Assembly (NCBI GenBank): GCA_023391105.1
Contig: JAEWBO010000029.1
Coordinates: forward strand, 1-46,848
Direction: 5' to 3'
DNA from: Bacillota bacterium
GTDB lineage: Bacteria; Bacillota; Clostridia; Christensenellales; SZUA-584
Length of the DNA stretch: 46,848 nt
In this document: positions 32,814 through 40,274 of the stretch, piece after piece
How positions within the stretch are numbered: the stretch's first letter is position 1
Layout: every line of letters starts with the position of its first letter
Notes under the pieces: model-generated
Database searches by the model: none
The model's input: only the letters and a program-made list of their open reading frames with translations
What the model was told of the DNA's origin: nothing
Program-made: the position numbers and the translations under genes

Positions 32814-33509
32814 CTATTCGTGAAGCAGCATTTCTTCGAGAAGCCCCGCGTCGCGTATGTAAAAGCTGTTGCGCTGATAGTCCACCGCGCCTTCCTCATT
32901 CATACGCGAAAGCTCGCGTGAGAGGGCGCTGCGATTCACGCTTAAGTAGTCGGCCAGTGCCTGCCGGTCCAGCGCGATTTCAAAACGGCGGCTGCCGGAG
33001 CGTGTTGCCTGATCCAGCAGATATGAAGCGATTTTCTGTCGCGTGGTCTTGCGTGCCATATGGTCAAGCTTTTCATTGAGCGCCAAATTCTTCTGTGCCA
33101 CGATGCGCAGCATGTTATGAATCAGCGCCGAATGATGCGAGCAGCACGATGTACATGTATGCAATATCCTGTCGAAAGAGAGCAGCAACGCTGTGACATC
33201 CGTCGAGGCTTCCACGGTAACGGGGCTGGATTTAACACCGGCGCAGACAAAGGTTTCGGCGAAAAGGTGGGGCGGCGTGAGCGCCCCAAGCACGATCCGG
33301 TTGCCGAGCAAGTCGGTTTTGAATACCGTTGCCTGTCCCGAGAGTATCACCCCGACATGCATCAAAGAGTCTCCTGCCATCAAAATATAGCTGCCCTTTT
33401 TGAAAAATTTGCTGACCGCGCCAAGGCAATGCAGCATTTCGTCGAGCTCTGTTTCGCTGATGCCTTCAAAAAGCGCAATGTGCTTTGCGTATATTGACGA
33501 AATATTCAT
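32814..33509 (-). CDS. Crp/Fnr-family transcriptional regulator
   Basis: A 231-residue regulator. The N-terminal cyclic-nucleotide-type jelly roll (about 1-120) has ILMAGDSLMHVGVILSGQATV; a long dimer helix follows, then a winged helix-turn-helix (about 165-225) with LDRQALADYLSVNRSALSRELSRM. The dimer-helix entry contains a Cys/His cluster, HTCTSCCSHHSALIHN, also seen in other clostridial members and possibly redox- or metal-responsive. Residues for cAMP binding (RxSA-type) are not evident. It is divergent from the ferredoxin-like gene and a perfect palindrome lies between them, so it probably controls that gene and itself. Confidence 0.88.
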   Translation of the reverse strand: MNISSIYAKHIALFEGISETELDEMLHCLGAVSKFFKKGSYILMAGDSLMHVGVILSGQATVFKTDLLGNRIVLGALTPPHLFAETFVCAGVKSSPVTVEASTDVTALLLSFDRILHTCTSCCSHHSALIHNMLRIVAQKNLALNEKLDHMARKTTRQKIASYLLDQATRSGSRRFEIALDRQALADYLSVNRSALSRELSRMNEEGAVDYQRNSFYIRDAGLLEEMLLHE

Positions 33510-33525
33510 AAACCGGCTCCTCTGT

Positions 33526-33539
33526 GTTGCAATTGCAAC
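33526..33539. promoter_or_regulatory. Perfect 14-bp palindrome between the crp/fnr-type gene and the ferredoxin gene
   Basis: GTTGCAATTGCAAC is a perfect dyad 17 bp upstream of the regulator start and about 60 bp upstream of the ferredoxin start. Crp/Fnr proteins bind short dyads of this size. A possible -35 (TTGCAA, 33533-33538) for the ferredoxin gene overlaps it. Confidence 0.6.
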
Positions 33540-33597
33540 GGACGTTCGTGTTTAAATATACGATAATGAAGGCAGAAAAGCAAGGAGGATACAAATA

Positions 33598-34296
33598 ATG
33601 AAACGGAATATTATTTCGATAGATCAGGAAAAATGCAACGGCTGCGGGCTTTGCGTAAACGCGTGCCACGAAGGCGCGCTGGCGATGGTGAACGGCAAGG
33701 CGCAATTGATGTCGGAATCGTACTGCGACGGCCTCGGTGATTGTCTGCCTGAGTGTCCCACAGGCGCGATCACGATTGAGGAGCGTGAAGCCGCTGATTT
33801 TGATAAGGAAGCGGTGGAAAAACACATGGCAGCAAGGAAACAGGCGCATATGGGGGGCGGATGTCCGTCTTCACGCGCAGTGATGCTTGAGAGGCAGCCG
33901 CATACGGCTGCGCCCAAAGAAGAAGCCGTCTCCGAGCTGGGGCAGTGGCCGTGCCAAATCAAGCTGGTACCGGTGAACGCGCCGTATTTTCAAGGGGCGA
34001 AGCTGCTGATTGCGGCAGATTGCACGGCGTTTGCCAACGCGAATATCCATAGCCGGTTTATGCGAGGCAAAATCACGCTGATTGGCTGCCCCAAGCTCGA
34101 TATGGTCGATTACGCAGACAAACTCACCGAGATACTCAAAAACAATGATATCAAAAGCGTCGATGTGCTGCGCATGAGCGTGCCGTGCTGCGGCGGCATC
34201 GAATACGCTGTGAAGCAGGCGCTGCAAAGCAGCGGCAAGATGATTCCTTGGCAGGTCACGGTCATCGCGCCCAACGGCGACATCATCGAGGACTAA
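33598..34296 (+). CDS. Ferredoxin-like 4Fe-4S protein with C-terminal Cys-containing domain
   Basis: A 232-residue protein. The first cluster motif is standard (Cys13, 16, 19, 23). The second is CDGLGDCLPECPTGAI with Cys43, 49 and 53: the usual second Cys of a CxxCxxC motif is Leu46, so the second site may lack one ligand or use another residue. The C-terminal part (about 110-232) has further conserved-looking cysteines (DCTAFA, GCPKLD, PCCGGIEYA). Such proteins sit beside Crp/Fnr-type regulators in anaerobes; the redox partner is unknown. A strong AGGAGG precedes the ATG. An array of palindromic repeats follows the stop. Confidence 0.85.
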   Translation: MKRNIISIDQEKCNGCGLCVNACHEGALAMVNGKAQLMSESYCDGLGDCLPECPTGAITIEEREAADFDKEAVEKHMAARKQAHMGGGCPSSRAVMLERQPHTAAPKEEAVSELGQWPCQIKLVPVNAPYFQGAKLLIAADCTAFANANIHSRFMRGKITLIGCPKLDMVDYADKLTEILKNNDIKSVDVLRMSVPCCGGIEYAVKQALQSSGKMIPWQVTVIAPNGDIIED

Positions 34297-34660
34297 CCCA
34301 CAGATAAGAGCGTAAAGCGTCATCTCGAGCTTGTCGAGATATCCCACGACGAAGAGCACCGAACGTCATCTCGAGCTTGTCGAGAGATCCCACAGATAAG
34401 AACGTAAAACGTCATCTCGAGCCTGTCGAGAGATCCCACGGATAAGGGCGTTAAACATGGGATGCTAGTCCATTTCATAGTCGGCAGGCTCGGCATGACA
34501 GGCAGAAAATTCTGCGATGCATGCCTTTTCTTTTTGTCATCTTAAGCTTGTCGAGAGACCCCACGACGAAGAGCATCGAACGTCATCTCGAGCTTGTCGA
34601 GAGATCCCACGGATAAGAGCGCTAAACGTCATCTCGAGCTTGTCGAGAGATCCCGCGACT
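34297..34660. repeat. Array of six 30-bp palindromic repeats with two alternating 16-bp linkers
   Basis: Copies lie at 34319-34348, 34365-34394, 34411-34440, 34536-34565, 34582-34611 and 34628-34657. The core of each is a ctcga...tcgag hairpin. The linkers are of two kinds (acgaagagca.cgaac and gataagagcgtaaac-like) that mostly alternate, so the true unit is about 92 bp. The middle 95-bp gap holds an inverted, diverged copy (about 34461-34500) with tcggcaggctcggcatgac, which resembles the 10251-10363 element. It is not a CRISPR because the linkers repeat. Confidence 0.85.
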
Positions 34661-34686
34661 AGAGTATGATCCTTATTATTTAGCAT

Positions 34687-34715
34687 TTTCAAATTTGCGG
34701 GATTTGGTATATAAT
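34687..34715 (+). promoter_or_regulatory. Promoter candidate upstream of the acyltransferase/ATP synthase operon
   Basis: TATAAT (34710-34715) with a weak TTTCAA (34687-34692) at 17 bp. It lies 29 bp before the start at 34744. Confidence 0.45.
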
Positions 34716-34743
34716 AAGAAAATTAAGTCATACAGGAGTGGAC

Positions 34744-35637
34744 ATGTTAAGTTTTAAACCAATAGAACTCGAAGACAAAACGCATTTTGAAAAGTTTACG
34801 CTGTGCCATGGCTATCACAATCTGGAGGCGTCGTTCGCCAACATTTTTATATGGCGACAGGCATGGAACATACACATGGCGACCGATGAGCATGCTTTAT
34901 ACCTGCATTTGAGCAGCGGCAAATCCTCGTTTGCGCTGCCGCCTTTTTTGGACGACTGTGACACGAGCATGGTTGAGCCGCTTAAGCGCTATGACGAATT
35001 CTTCGCGTCACGCGGGGAAAAGCCGCTTTTGAAGGGCGTGACCACGGAACTCAAAGAGAAGATTGAGCGCGACTGCCCCGGCTGGTATACGTTTACCGCC
35101 GACAGAGACAGCTTTGAGTATGTATACAACGCGGAGGATCTGATTACGCTTCAGGGCAAGAAGTATCATGCCAAACGCAATCACATCAACAAGTTTCTCA
35201 AAGAGCATACGTTTGAATACCGCCGCTATACGAAAGATGATTACGACGCCTGCATTGAGCTGCAGGAAAAATGGATTGAAACCAAGGGCATTGAGTCAAG
35301 CAGCTTTAAAAACGAGCTTTTGGCGGCCAAGGATGCGCTGACTTACATTGATGAGCTGGGCTTAAAGTGCGGCATGCTGTATGTGGACGGCAATCTGGAG
35401 GCCTATTCCATCGGCGAAAAGTTTGATGATATGGCCATCATCCATGTGGAAAAGGCAAACCCCGATATACAGGGTGTATTCGCGCTCATCAACCGTGAGT
35501 TTGCCAGCCATGAATTCAGCGATGTGGTTTATATCAATCGTGAGGAAGACATGGGAATTGAAGGGCTGCGCAAGGCCAAGCTGTCTTACTATCCGGTGTG
35601 TCTCAAAGAAAAATTTGTGGGCGTGAGGAATCAATGA
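34744..35637 (+). CDS. DUF2156/GNAT-like acyltransferase-fold protein
   Basis: A 297-residue protein. It resembles the DUF2156 family (related to the C-terminal domain of phosphatidylglycerol lysyltransferase, a double GNAT fold). Visible segments are HNLEASFANIFIWRQAW, KYHAKRNHINKFL, the acceptor-type strand GMLYVDGNLEAYSIGEK and YINREEDMGIEGLRKAKLSYYP. The substrate is unknown; aminoacyl or acyl transfer is expected. ATG 34744 is preferred over GTG 34738 because AGGAG (34734-34738) sits 5-6 nt upstream. The stop overlaps the next acetyltransferase gene (ATGA). Confidence 0.75.
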   Translation: MLSFKPIELEDKTHFEKFTLCHGYHNLEASFANIFIWRQAWNIHMATDEHALYLHLSSGKSSFALPPFLDDCDTSMVEPLKRYDEFFASRGEKPLLKGVTTELKEKIERDCPGWYTFTADRDSFEYVYNAEDLITLQGKKYHAKRNHINKFLKEHTFEYRRYTKDDYDACIELQEKWIETKGIESSSFKNELLAAKDALTYIDELGLKCGMLYVDGNLEAYSIGEKFDDMAIIHVEKANPDIQGVFALINREFASHEFSDVVYINREEDMGIEGLRKAKLSYYPVCLKEKFVGVRNQ

Positions 35638-36641
35638 GCAAGGATATACGCCTGTTGGCGGAGGATGAACGGCCGTTGGCCAAAGCGCTTTGGAAAGAAG
35701 CCTTTGACGATTCCGACGCGTTTATTGACTGGTACTTTAATAATAAGATTCTGCCCGGCAATTCGCTGTGCATGTTTGAGGGCGGTGCGCTTGCTTCCAT
35801 CGTCCACATGATTCCTTATACGATTCGTATACAGGGAAGGCCGGTTAAGTCGGCTTTTATCGCGGGCGTGGCCACGTCGAAGAGCAGACGCGGCGAAGGA
35901 CTGATGCGCACGATGCTTTTGGAGTCGCTGGCGCTGCTAAAATCGCGCGGTATATGCATCACGCATCTTTATCCGTTCAGCCACACGTTCTACGAAAAGT
36001 TCGGTTGGACCGCGTATTCACACGTCAACCGCCAGACAGTGACCTCAGCCAGCCGCCTGCGCGGCACCGAGGTGGTCGAGACGATGGATGCCGATGAGCT
36101 TGCGCCGCTTTACGACCGCATGATGAAAGGCTTCGACGGATACGTGATACGCGGAAAGCGCGAATGGGAATGGCGTCTCGGGGAGCACAAGAACGACGGG
36201 GGACGCTGCGCCGTACTGATTAAAAATGATCTGGCCTGTGCCTATATGCTTTATTACGTCACGAAGGAAAAAACCGACGTCATTGAAACGGTTTATGAAG
36301 ACGAAGAGGATATCGGCGCGCTGCTTGCCTATGTACTGTCACAAGGACATGGCCATGCTGAATATTATATACCGTCGGAAGGCATGGACGCTGTGAAGCA
36401 CGGTATGGCGCGCATCGTGAATGCTAAGGCGCTGCTTGATGTTTTTGACGCGCAGGAGCTGCTGCTGCATTACGATATTTCGGATGATTTTGCCGTGTGG
36501 AATAACACGCAAAACGGCTGTAAACGACGAATGAGCGCGGCTGAGTTGGCGCATCTGATTCATTGCGGCATAAATAAGCGAGACTCGGAGCTCGGGCGGT
36601 TTTTTGTGCCGCAGAACACTTGCATTTTCGAGGCTTATTGA
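35634..36641 (+). CDS. GNAT acetyltransferase, Eis-like
   Basis: A 335-residue protein of the Eis/YitH-type GNAT family: an N-terminal GNAT domain (about 1-150; FIAGVATSKSRRGEGLMRTML is the acetyl-CoA loop, with HLYPFSHTFYEKFGW in the next strand), then a second GNAT-like region and a short C-terminal domain. It probably acetylates amines; the target is unknown. ATG 35634 overlaps the previous stop and is preferred to an upstream in-frame codon inside that gene. The stop is 15 bp before atpI, with no terminator between, so it probably shares a transcript with the ATP synthase genes. Confidence 0.82.
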   Translation: MSKDIRLLAEDERPLAKALWKEAFDDSDAFIDWYFNNKILPGNSLCMFEGGALASIVHMIPYTIRIQGRPVKSAFIAGVATSKSRRGEGLMRTMLLESLALLKSRGICITHLYPFSHTFYEKFGWTAYSHVNRQTVTSASRLRGTEVVETMDADELAPLYDRMMKGFDGYVIRGKREWEWRLGEHKNDGGRCAVLIKNDLACAYMLYYVTKEKTDVIETVYEDEEDIGALLAYVLSQGHGHAEYYIPSEGMDAVKHGMARIVNAKALLDVFDAQELLLHYDISDDFAVWNNTQNGCKRRMSAAELAHLIHCGINKRDSELGRFFVPQNTCIFEAY

Positions 36642-36656
36642 TTACAATGAGGTGTC

Positions 36657-36923
36657 ATGTGGGGTTTGTTTGTTGGTATCGTTATCGGCGTGCTGCAGGT
36701 CATTGGTCTGTACACATTCGGTAAAATGATATTCGGAGAGAATAACAAGGCAAAGGTGCTTGGTGTGGTTTTACTGCTTGTCAAAATCGCACTGATTATT
36801 CTGGTTCTTGTACTTATATCCAAGGTATCCCTGATGCATGTGATCTGGACGGCGGGCGGTATGCTGCTGGGGCTCATCGCGACTCTTGTGTTTAAGAGCA
36901 TGCGTCAACAAAAAAAGACATAA
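36657..36923 (+). CDS. atpI: ATP synthase subunit I-like membrane protein
   Basis: An 88-residue protein. Three hydrophobic stretches (about 2-25, 33-56 and 60-80) are followed by a basic tail (KSMRQQKKT). This size, composition and position directly before atpB fit AtpI, which assists c-ring assembly. Sequence identity within AtpI is always low, so the call depends on context. GAGG lies 5 nt before the ATG. Confidence 0.7.
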   Translation: MWGLFVGIVIGVLQVIGLYTFGKMIFGENNKAKVLGVVLLLVKIALIILVLVLISKVSLMHVIWTAGGMLLGLIATLVFKSMRQQKKT

Positions 36924-36959
36924 AAGACCGCGGAAACACGGGCGGAAAGGACAGCATCG

Positions 36960-37685
36960 ATGGTTGAGCAAATGGTGTCGGGTTTGGGGCGGATGGCTCT
37001 GCAATCTGAAGAAGTGGCGGTGACGCCGCCATCGGTTTCTCTGTTTGGGCTTAAAATCAACGAAACGCTTTTTGTCACATGGATTGTCATGCTTATTCTT
37101 ATTCTCGTTGCTATCATTATCCGCGTTTTTGTGATAAAGAATTTCAAAACCGTACCCAAGGGCATTCAAAACATTCTCGAATTATTTGTGGAGTCCTGCG
37201 AGAAGTTCACAAACTCGCAGCTTGGCAAACGCGGCGCGTCTTACGCGGCGTATATATTCACAATTGCCATTATGATTGTGAGCACGAGTCTTATTGAGCT
37301 TTTTGGATTTCGCCCTCCGGCCACAGATATCAACTTTACCATTGCCATTGCACTGATGTCTTTTGTTGTCATCAATGCGTTTGGCTTTTATTATACCGGC
37401 TTTTTCGGCCGCTTGAAATGGTTTGTTAAACCAAAGGCATTTATGCTGCCTGTCAATCTGGTCACCCATGCGGTCATTCCTGTCTCGCTCTCGTTCCGTC
37501 TTTTCGGCAACATGTTTGCGGGGCTGGTCGTGATGGACTTGCTTTACAGCGTTTTCGCAATTGGATTGCCTGCTGTGCTGGCGATTTACTTCAACCTGTT
37601 CCATGTGGGTATACAAACGTATATTTTCCTTGTGCTGACGCTTTCCTTTATGGAAGAAACGGTCATGTACGGGGCAAAAAGATAG
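36960..37685 (+). CDS. atpB: F-type ATP synthase subunit a
   Basis: A 241-residue membrane subunit forming the ion path of Fo. The essential Arg180 is in SLSFRLFGNMFAG, and the C-terminal HVGIQTYIFLVLTLSFMEE contains the conserved Gln/Glu region of the channel. About five helices are predicted. The gene is followed by atpE with GGAGG. Confidence 0.93.
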   Translation: MVEQMVSGLGRMALQSEEVAVTPPSVSLFGLKINETLFVTWIVMLILILVAIIIRVFVIKNFKTVPKGIQNILELFVESCEKFTNSQLGKRGASYAAYIFTIAIMIVSTSLIELFGFRPPATDINFTIAIALMSFVVINAFGFYYTGFFGRLKWFVKPKAFMLPVNLVTHAVIPVSLSFRLFGNMFAGLVVMDLLYSVFAIGLPAVLAIYFNLFHVGIQTYIFLVLTLSFMEETVMYGAKR

Positions 37686-37717
37686 ATTAAGTTTATTATT
37701 ACTGGAGGTAAATAAAT

Positions 37718-37939
37718 ATGACAGCACTTATTGCGATTGGCGTGGGCATTGCGGTTTTCACCGGCGTAGGCGCGGGTATTGGCATGGGCATTGCGACAAG
37801 CAAAGCGGCGGAAGCGGTGGCACGGCAGCCTGAAGCCAGCGGTAAGATCAACGCGATGCTGCTAATCGGTCTCGCTTTTGCGGAGACCACAGCGATTTAC
37901 GGTTTTGTTATCGCGATTCTCATGTTTGGCAAAATTTGA
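37718..37939 (+). CDS. atpE: F-type ATP synthase subunit c
   Basis: A 73-residue two-helix proteolipid that forms the rotor ring. The polar loop ARQPEA is conserved, and the ion-binding carboxylate is Glu56 in LAFAETTAIYG. Next to it Thr57 and Thr58 match the hydroxyl-bearing position of sodium-binding rings. However, the position aligned with the Gln ligand of sodium-type c subunits is Met23, and the Val position is Phe54. Ion specificity is therefore not clear. An unusually strong TGGAGG ribosome-binding site fits the need for many copies. Confidence 0.95.
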   Translation: MTALIAIGVGIAVFTGVGAGIGMGIATSKAAEAVARQPEASGKINAMLLIGLAFAETTAIYGFVIAILMFGKI

Positions 37940-37982
37940 CCGGGGGAGCGATATAAATACCGACCATAAGTGAGGTGTTATT

Positions 37983-38462
37983 ATGTTGGATATACAGCCT
38001 TTGCAGATTGGCCTGCATGTATTAAACGTTGTGATCATGTTTTTTGTGCTTAAGCTGCTTGTTTACAAGCCGATTTTGAAGTTCATGAAAAACCGTGAGC
38101 ATATGATCTCCGATAAGATCGATGAACTCGATGTACGTGAAAAAGAGCTTATACAGCAAAAAGGTGAGTATGAGCATATGATCGCCGAGGCGCACAATGA
38201 AGCGGCGGAGCTCATTACCAAGAGCAACGAGATGGCAAGAGATCATGCACGTGAGATACTTGACAACGCAAAAGAACACGCACGGAATCTTGTGGTAAGA
38301 GCCAAAAAAGAGATCGAAGCCGAAAAAGTGCAGGCAAGGCAGGATATGCGCACGCAGATTGCCGAAATGAGCATACAGATCGCAGAAAAAGTGCTTGAAC
38401 GAGAGATTTCTTTGAAGGATAACCATAAGATCATCGACGAGTTCTTCGAGAGGGTGGGATAA
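37983..38462 (+). CDS. atpF: F-type ATP synthase subunit b
   Basis: A 159-residue peripheral-stalk subunit. It has one N-terminal transmembrane helix (about 8-28) and a long charged helix (about 35-155) rich in Ala/Glu/Lys heptads, ending EISLKDNHKIIDEFFERVG. The length is normal for a free b subunit, so no delta sequence has been lost to this gene. The stop is directly followed by the GTG start of the delta-alpha fusion, with no gap. It probably acts as a homodimer, since no second b gene is present. Confidence 0.93.
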   Translation: MLDIQPLQIGLHVLNVVIMFFVLKLLVYKPILKFMKNREHMISDKIDELDVREKELIQQKGEYEHMIAEAHNEAAELITKSNEMARDHAREILDNAKEHARNLVVRAKKEIEAEKVQARQDMRTQIAEMSIQIAEKVLEREISLKDNHKIIDEFFERVG

Positions 38463-40274
38463 GTGGTTATCGAAGGAAAACTCAAATCGGCTGTGCCGCT
38501 CGATGAGCTGACGATACAGTCGATAAAAAAGCGTTTTGAATCGCTCACGGGCGCAGACATCACATTTAAAACAGAAGTCGTACCGGAACTGCTCGGCGGT
38601 TTTGTCGTGGTGCTTAACAACAAGGTTTACGACAGAAGCGTCCGTTCGCATTTGGGAAAAATAAAAAACTATATGATCGATATGGAGTCGCCTTATCAGG
38701 AGGATGCTCTTGAAGAGGGTGATTTTAATCTGGACTTCAGCGCGGAAGAATTCAGCGAGATCGCGAAAGAAAGAATCGATAAATTCGCGGAAAACATGGA
38801 CACCAGCGAAGTGGGCACCGTCACGTACGCAGGCGACGGTATTGTTCATGTGGCCGGGCTGGACGGCTGTAAATACGGCGAGCTTCTTGAATTTGAAAAC
38901 AACGCTTACGGCATCGTGATGAACCTCTCAAAAGAGAGCCTCGGTGCTGTTTTGTTAAGCGGTTTGGCAGACGTGACCGAAGGATCAACCGTGCGCAACA
39001 CCGGCACAGTGGTGCAGGTTCCCGTGGGTGATACGCTGCTTGGACGCGTAGTGAGCCCGCTTGGCGTGCCGATGGACAGCAAGGGCAAGGTCGCCGCCAT
39101 CAATTACCGCACAATTGAAGCGGAAGCGCCGCAGATATTCGACAGGCAGGGCGTCAGGCAGCCGCTGGAAACGGGCATCATGGCGATTGACAGCATGATT
39201 CCCATCGGCAAAGGCCAAAGAGAGCTTATCATCGGCGACAGGCAGACCGGTAAAACAGCCGTTGCCGTGGACACAATACTCAATCAAAAGGGCAAAAACG
39301 TTTGCTGCGTGTATGTGGCGATCGGCCAAAAAGCGTCAACAATCGCGGGAATCATACAGACGCTGGAGGAGGAAGGCGCAATGGAGTATACCGTTGTCGT
39401 GGCTTCCACCGGCAGTGATATGCCAGCGATGCAGTATATTGCCCCATACGCGGGCTGTGCGATTGCCGAAGAGTTTATGCACAATGGCAAGGACGCTTTG
39501 ATTGTTTATGACGATTTATCCAAGCACGCGGTGGCATACAGAACGATGTCGCTGCTGCTGCGCCGTCCGCCGGGCCGCGAGGCTTATCCGGGCGACGTTT
39601 TCTATCTGCATTCGCGTCTTCTTGAACGCGCGGCAAAGCTGAACGATGAACATGGCGGCGGTTCTATGACGGCGCTGCCCATCATTGAAACGATGGCGGG
39701 AGACATCTCTGCATACATACCGACAAACGTGATTTCCATCACAGACGGCCAGATATTCTTAGAGTCCGAGCTTTTCAACGCGGGTATACGCCCGGCCGTT
39801 AACGTTGGCCTTTCCGTATCGCGTGTGGGCGGCAGCGCCCAAACCAAGGCGATGAGAAAGGTCGCCGGCAGGCTGCGGCTCGACCTTGCGCAATACCGGG
39901 AGCTCGCGGTTTTTGCTCAGTTCGCATCCGATTTGGACAAAGCCACGCGCGAGACTCTGGAGCAGGGCGCTCGTCTGACCGAGGCGTTAAAGCAGACGCA
40001 ATATTCTCCGCTGCCCACGGCAAGCCAGGTTATCATGCTATATGTGGCTGTTAACAAATTTTTGGTCAAGCTTCCGATGACGCATGTCAAGCCGTTTTTG
40101 AAGCAATATCTGCAGTATGTGGATACCAACAACCCGGATGTGCGCATCGGTATCAACAAAACAGGAGACTTGGCTGAATCGGCAGTGTCGTCGCTTCGAC
40201 GGGCCGCTGAATCATTTTTGAAAACGTATTGCATGCAGAACGGCATTAAAATTGAGGAAGAGGAAGACGCGTAA
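38463..40274 (+). CDS. atpA: F-type ATP synthase: delta C-terminal domain fused to subunit alpha
   Basis: A 603-residue fusion, about 100 longer than ordinary alpha. Residues about 1-70 match the C-terminal domain of subunit delta: the SAVPLDEL start, ITFKTEVVPELLGGFVVVL and VYDRSVRSHLGKI. A linker (about 71-90) leads to a full alpha subunit: KERIDKF, Walker A GDRQTGKT (258-265), YDDLSKHAVAYR and the arginine-finger segment SVSRVGGSAQ. The six-helix N-terminal domain of delta is missing, and no free delta gene lies in the operon. In known enzymes that domain docks delta on the alpha N-termini; here a covalent link seems to replace it. GTG 38463 follows the atpF stop, with GAGGGTGGGA upstream. 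An in-frame ATG at 38673 could start a free alpha, but its ribosome-binding site is weak. Confidence 0.93.
   Translation: MVIEGKLKSAVPLDELTIQSIKKRFESLTGADITFKTEVVPELLGGFVVVLNNKVYDRSVRSHLGKIKNYMIDMESPYQEDALEEGDFNLDFSAEEFSEIAKERIDKFAENMDTSEVGTVTYAGDGIVHVAGLDGCKYGELLEFENNAYGIVMNLSKESLGAVLLSGLADVTEGSTVRNTGTVVQVPVGDTLLGRVVSPLGVPMDSKGKVAAINYRTIEAEAPQIFDRQGVRQPLETGIMAIDSMIPIGKGQRELIIGDRQTGKTAVAVDTILNQKGKNVCCVYVAIGQKASTIAGIIQTLEEEGAMEYTVVVASTGSDMPAMQYIAPYAGCAIAEEFMHNGKDALIVYDDLSKHAVAYRTMSLLLRRPPGREAYPGDVFYLHSRLLERAAKLNDEHGGGSMTALPIIETMAGDISAYIPTNVISITDGQIFLESELFNAGIRPAVNVGLSVSRVGGSAQTKAMRKVAGRLRLDLAQYRELAVFAQFASDLDKATRETLEQGARLTEALKQTQYSPLPTASQVIMLYVAVNKFLVKLPMTHVKPFLKQYLQYVDTNNPDVRIGINKTGDLAESAVSSLRRAAESFLKTYCMQNGIKIEEEEDA

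Noticed and set aside
32198..33079. 293-residue open frame on the plus strand
   Set aside because: It is antisense to argJ and the Crp/Fnr gene, both of which have clear family motifs.
34319..34657. CRISPR array
   Set aside because: The period is regular (30-bp repeat, 16-bp linker), but the linkers are two recurring sequences, too short, and no cas gene is present.
38300..38470. Frameshift hiding a full delta gene between atpF and the fusion
   Set aside because: atpF has a normal C-terminus and length and ends directly before the GTG. No leftover delta N-terminal sequence exists in any frame.
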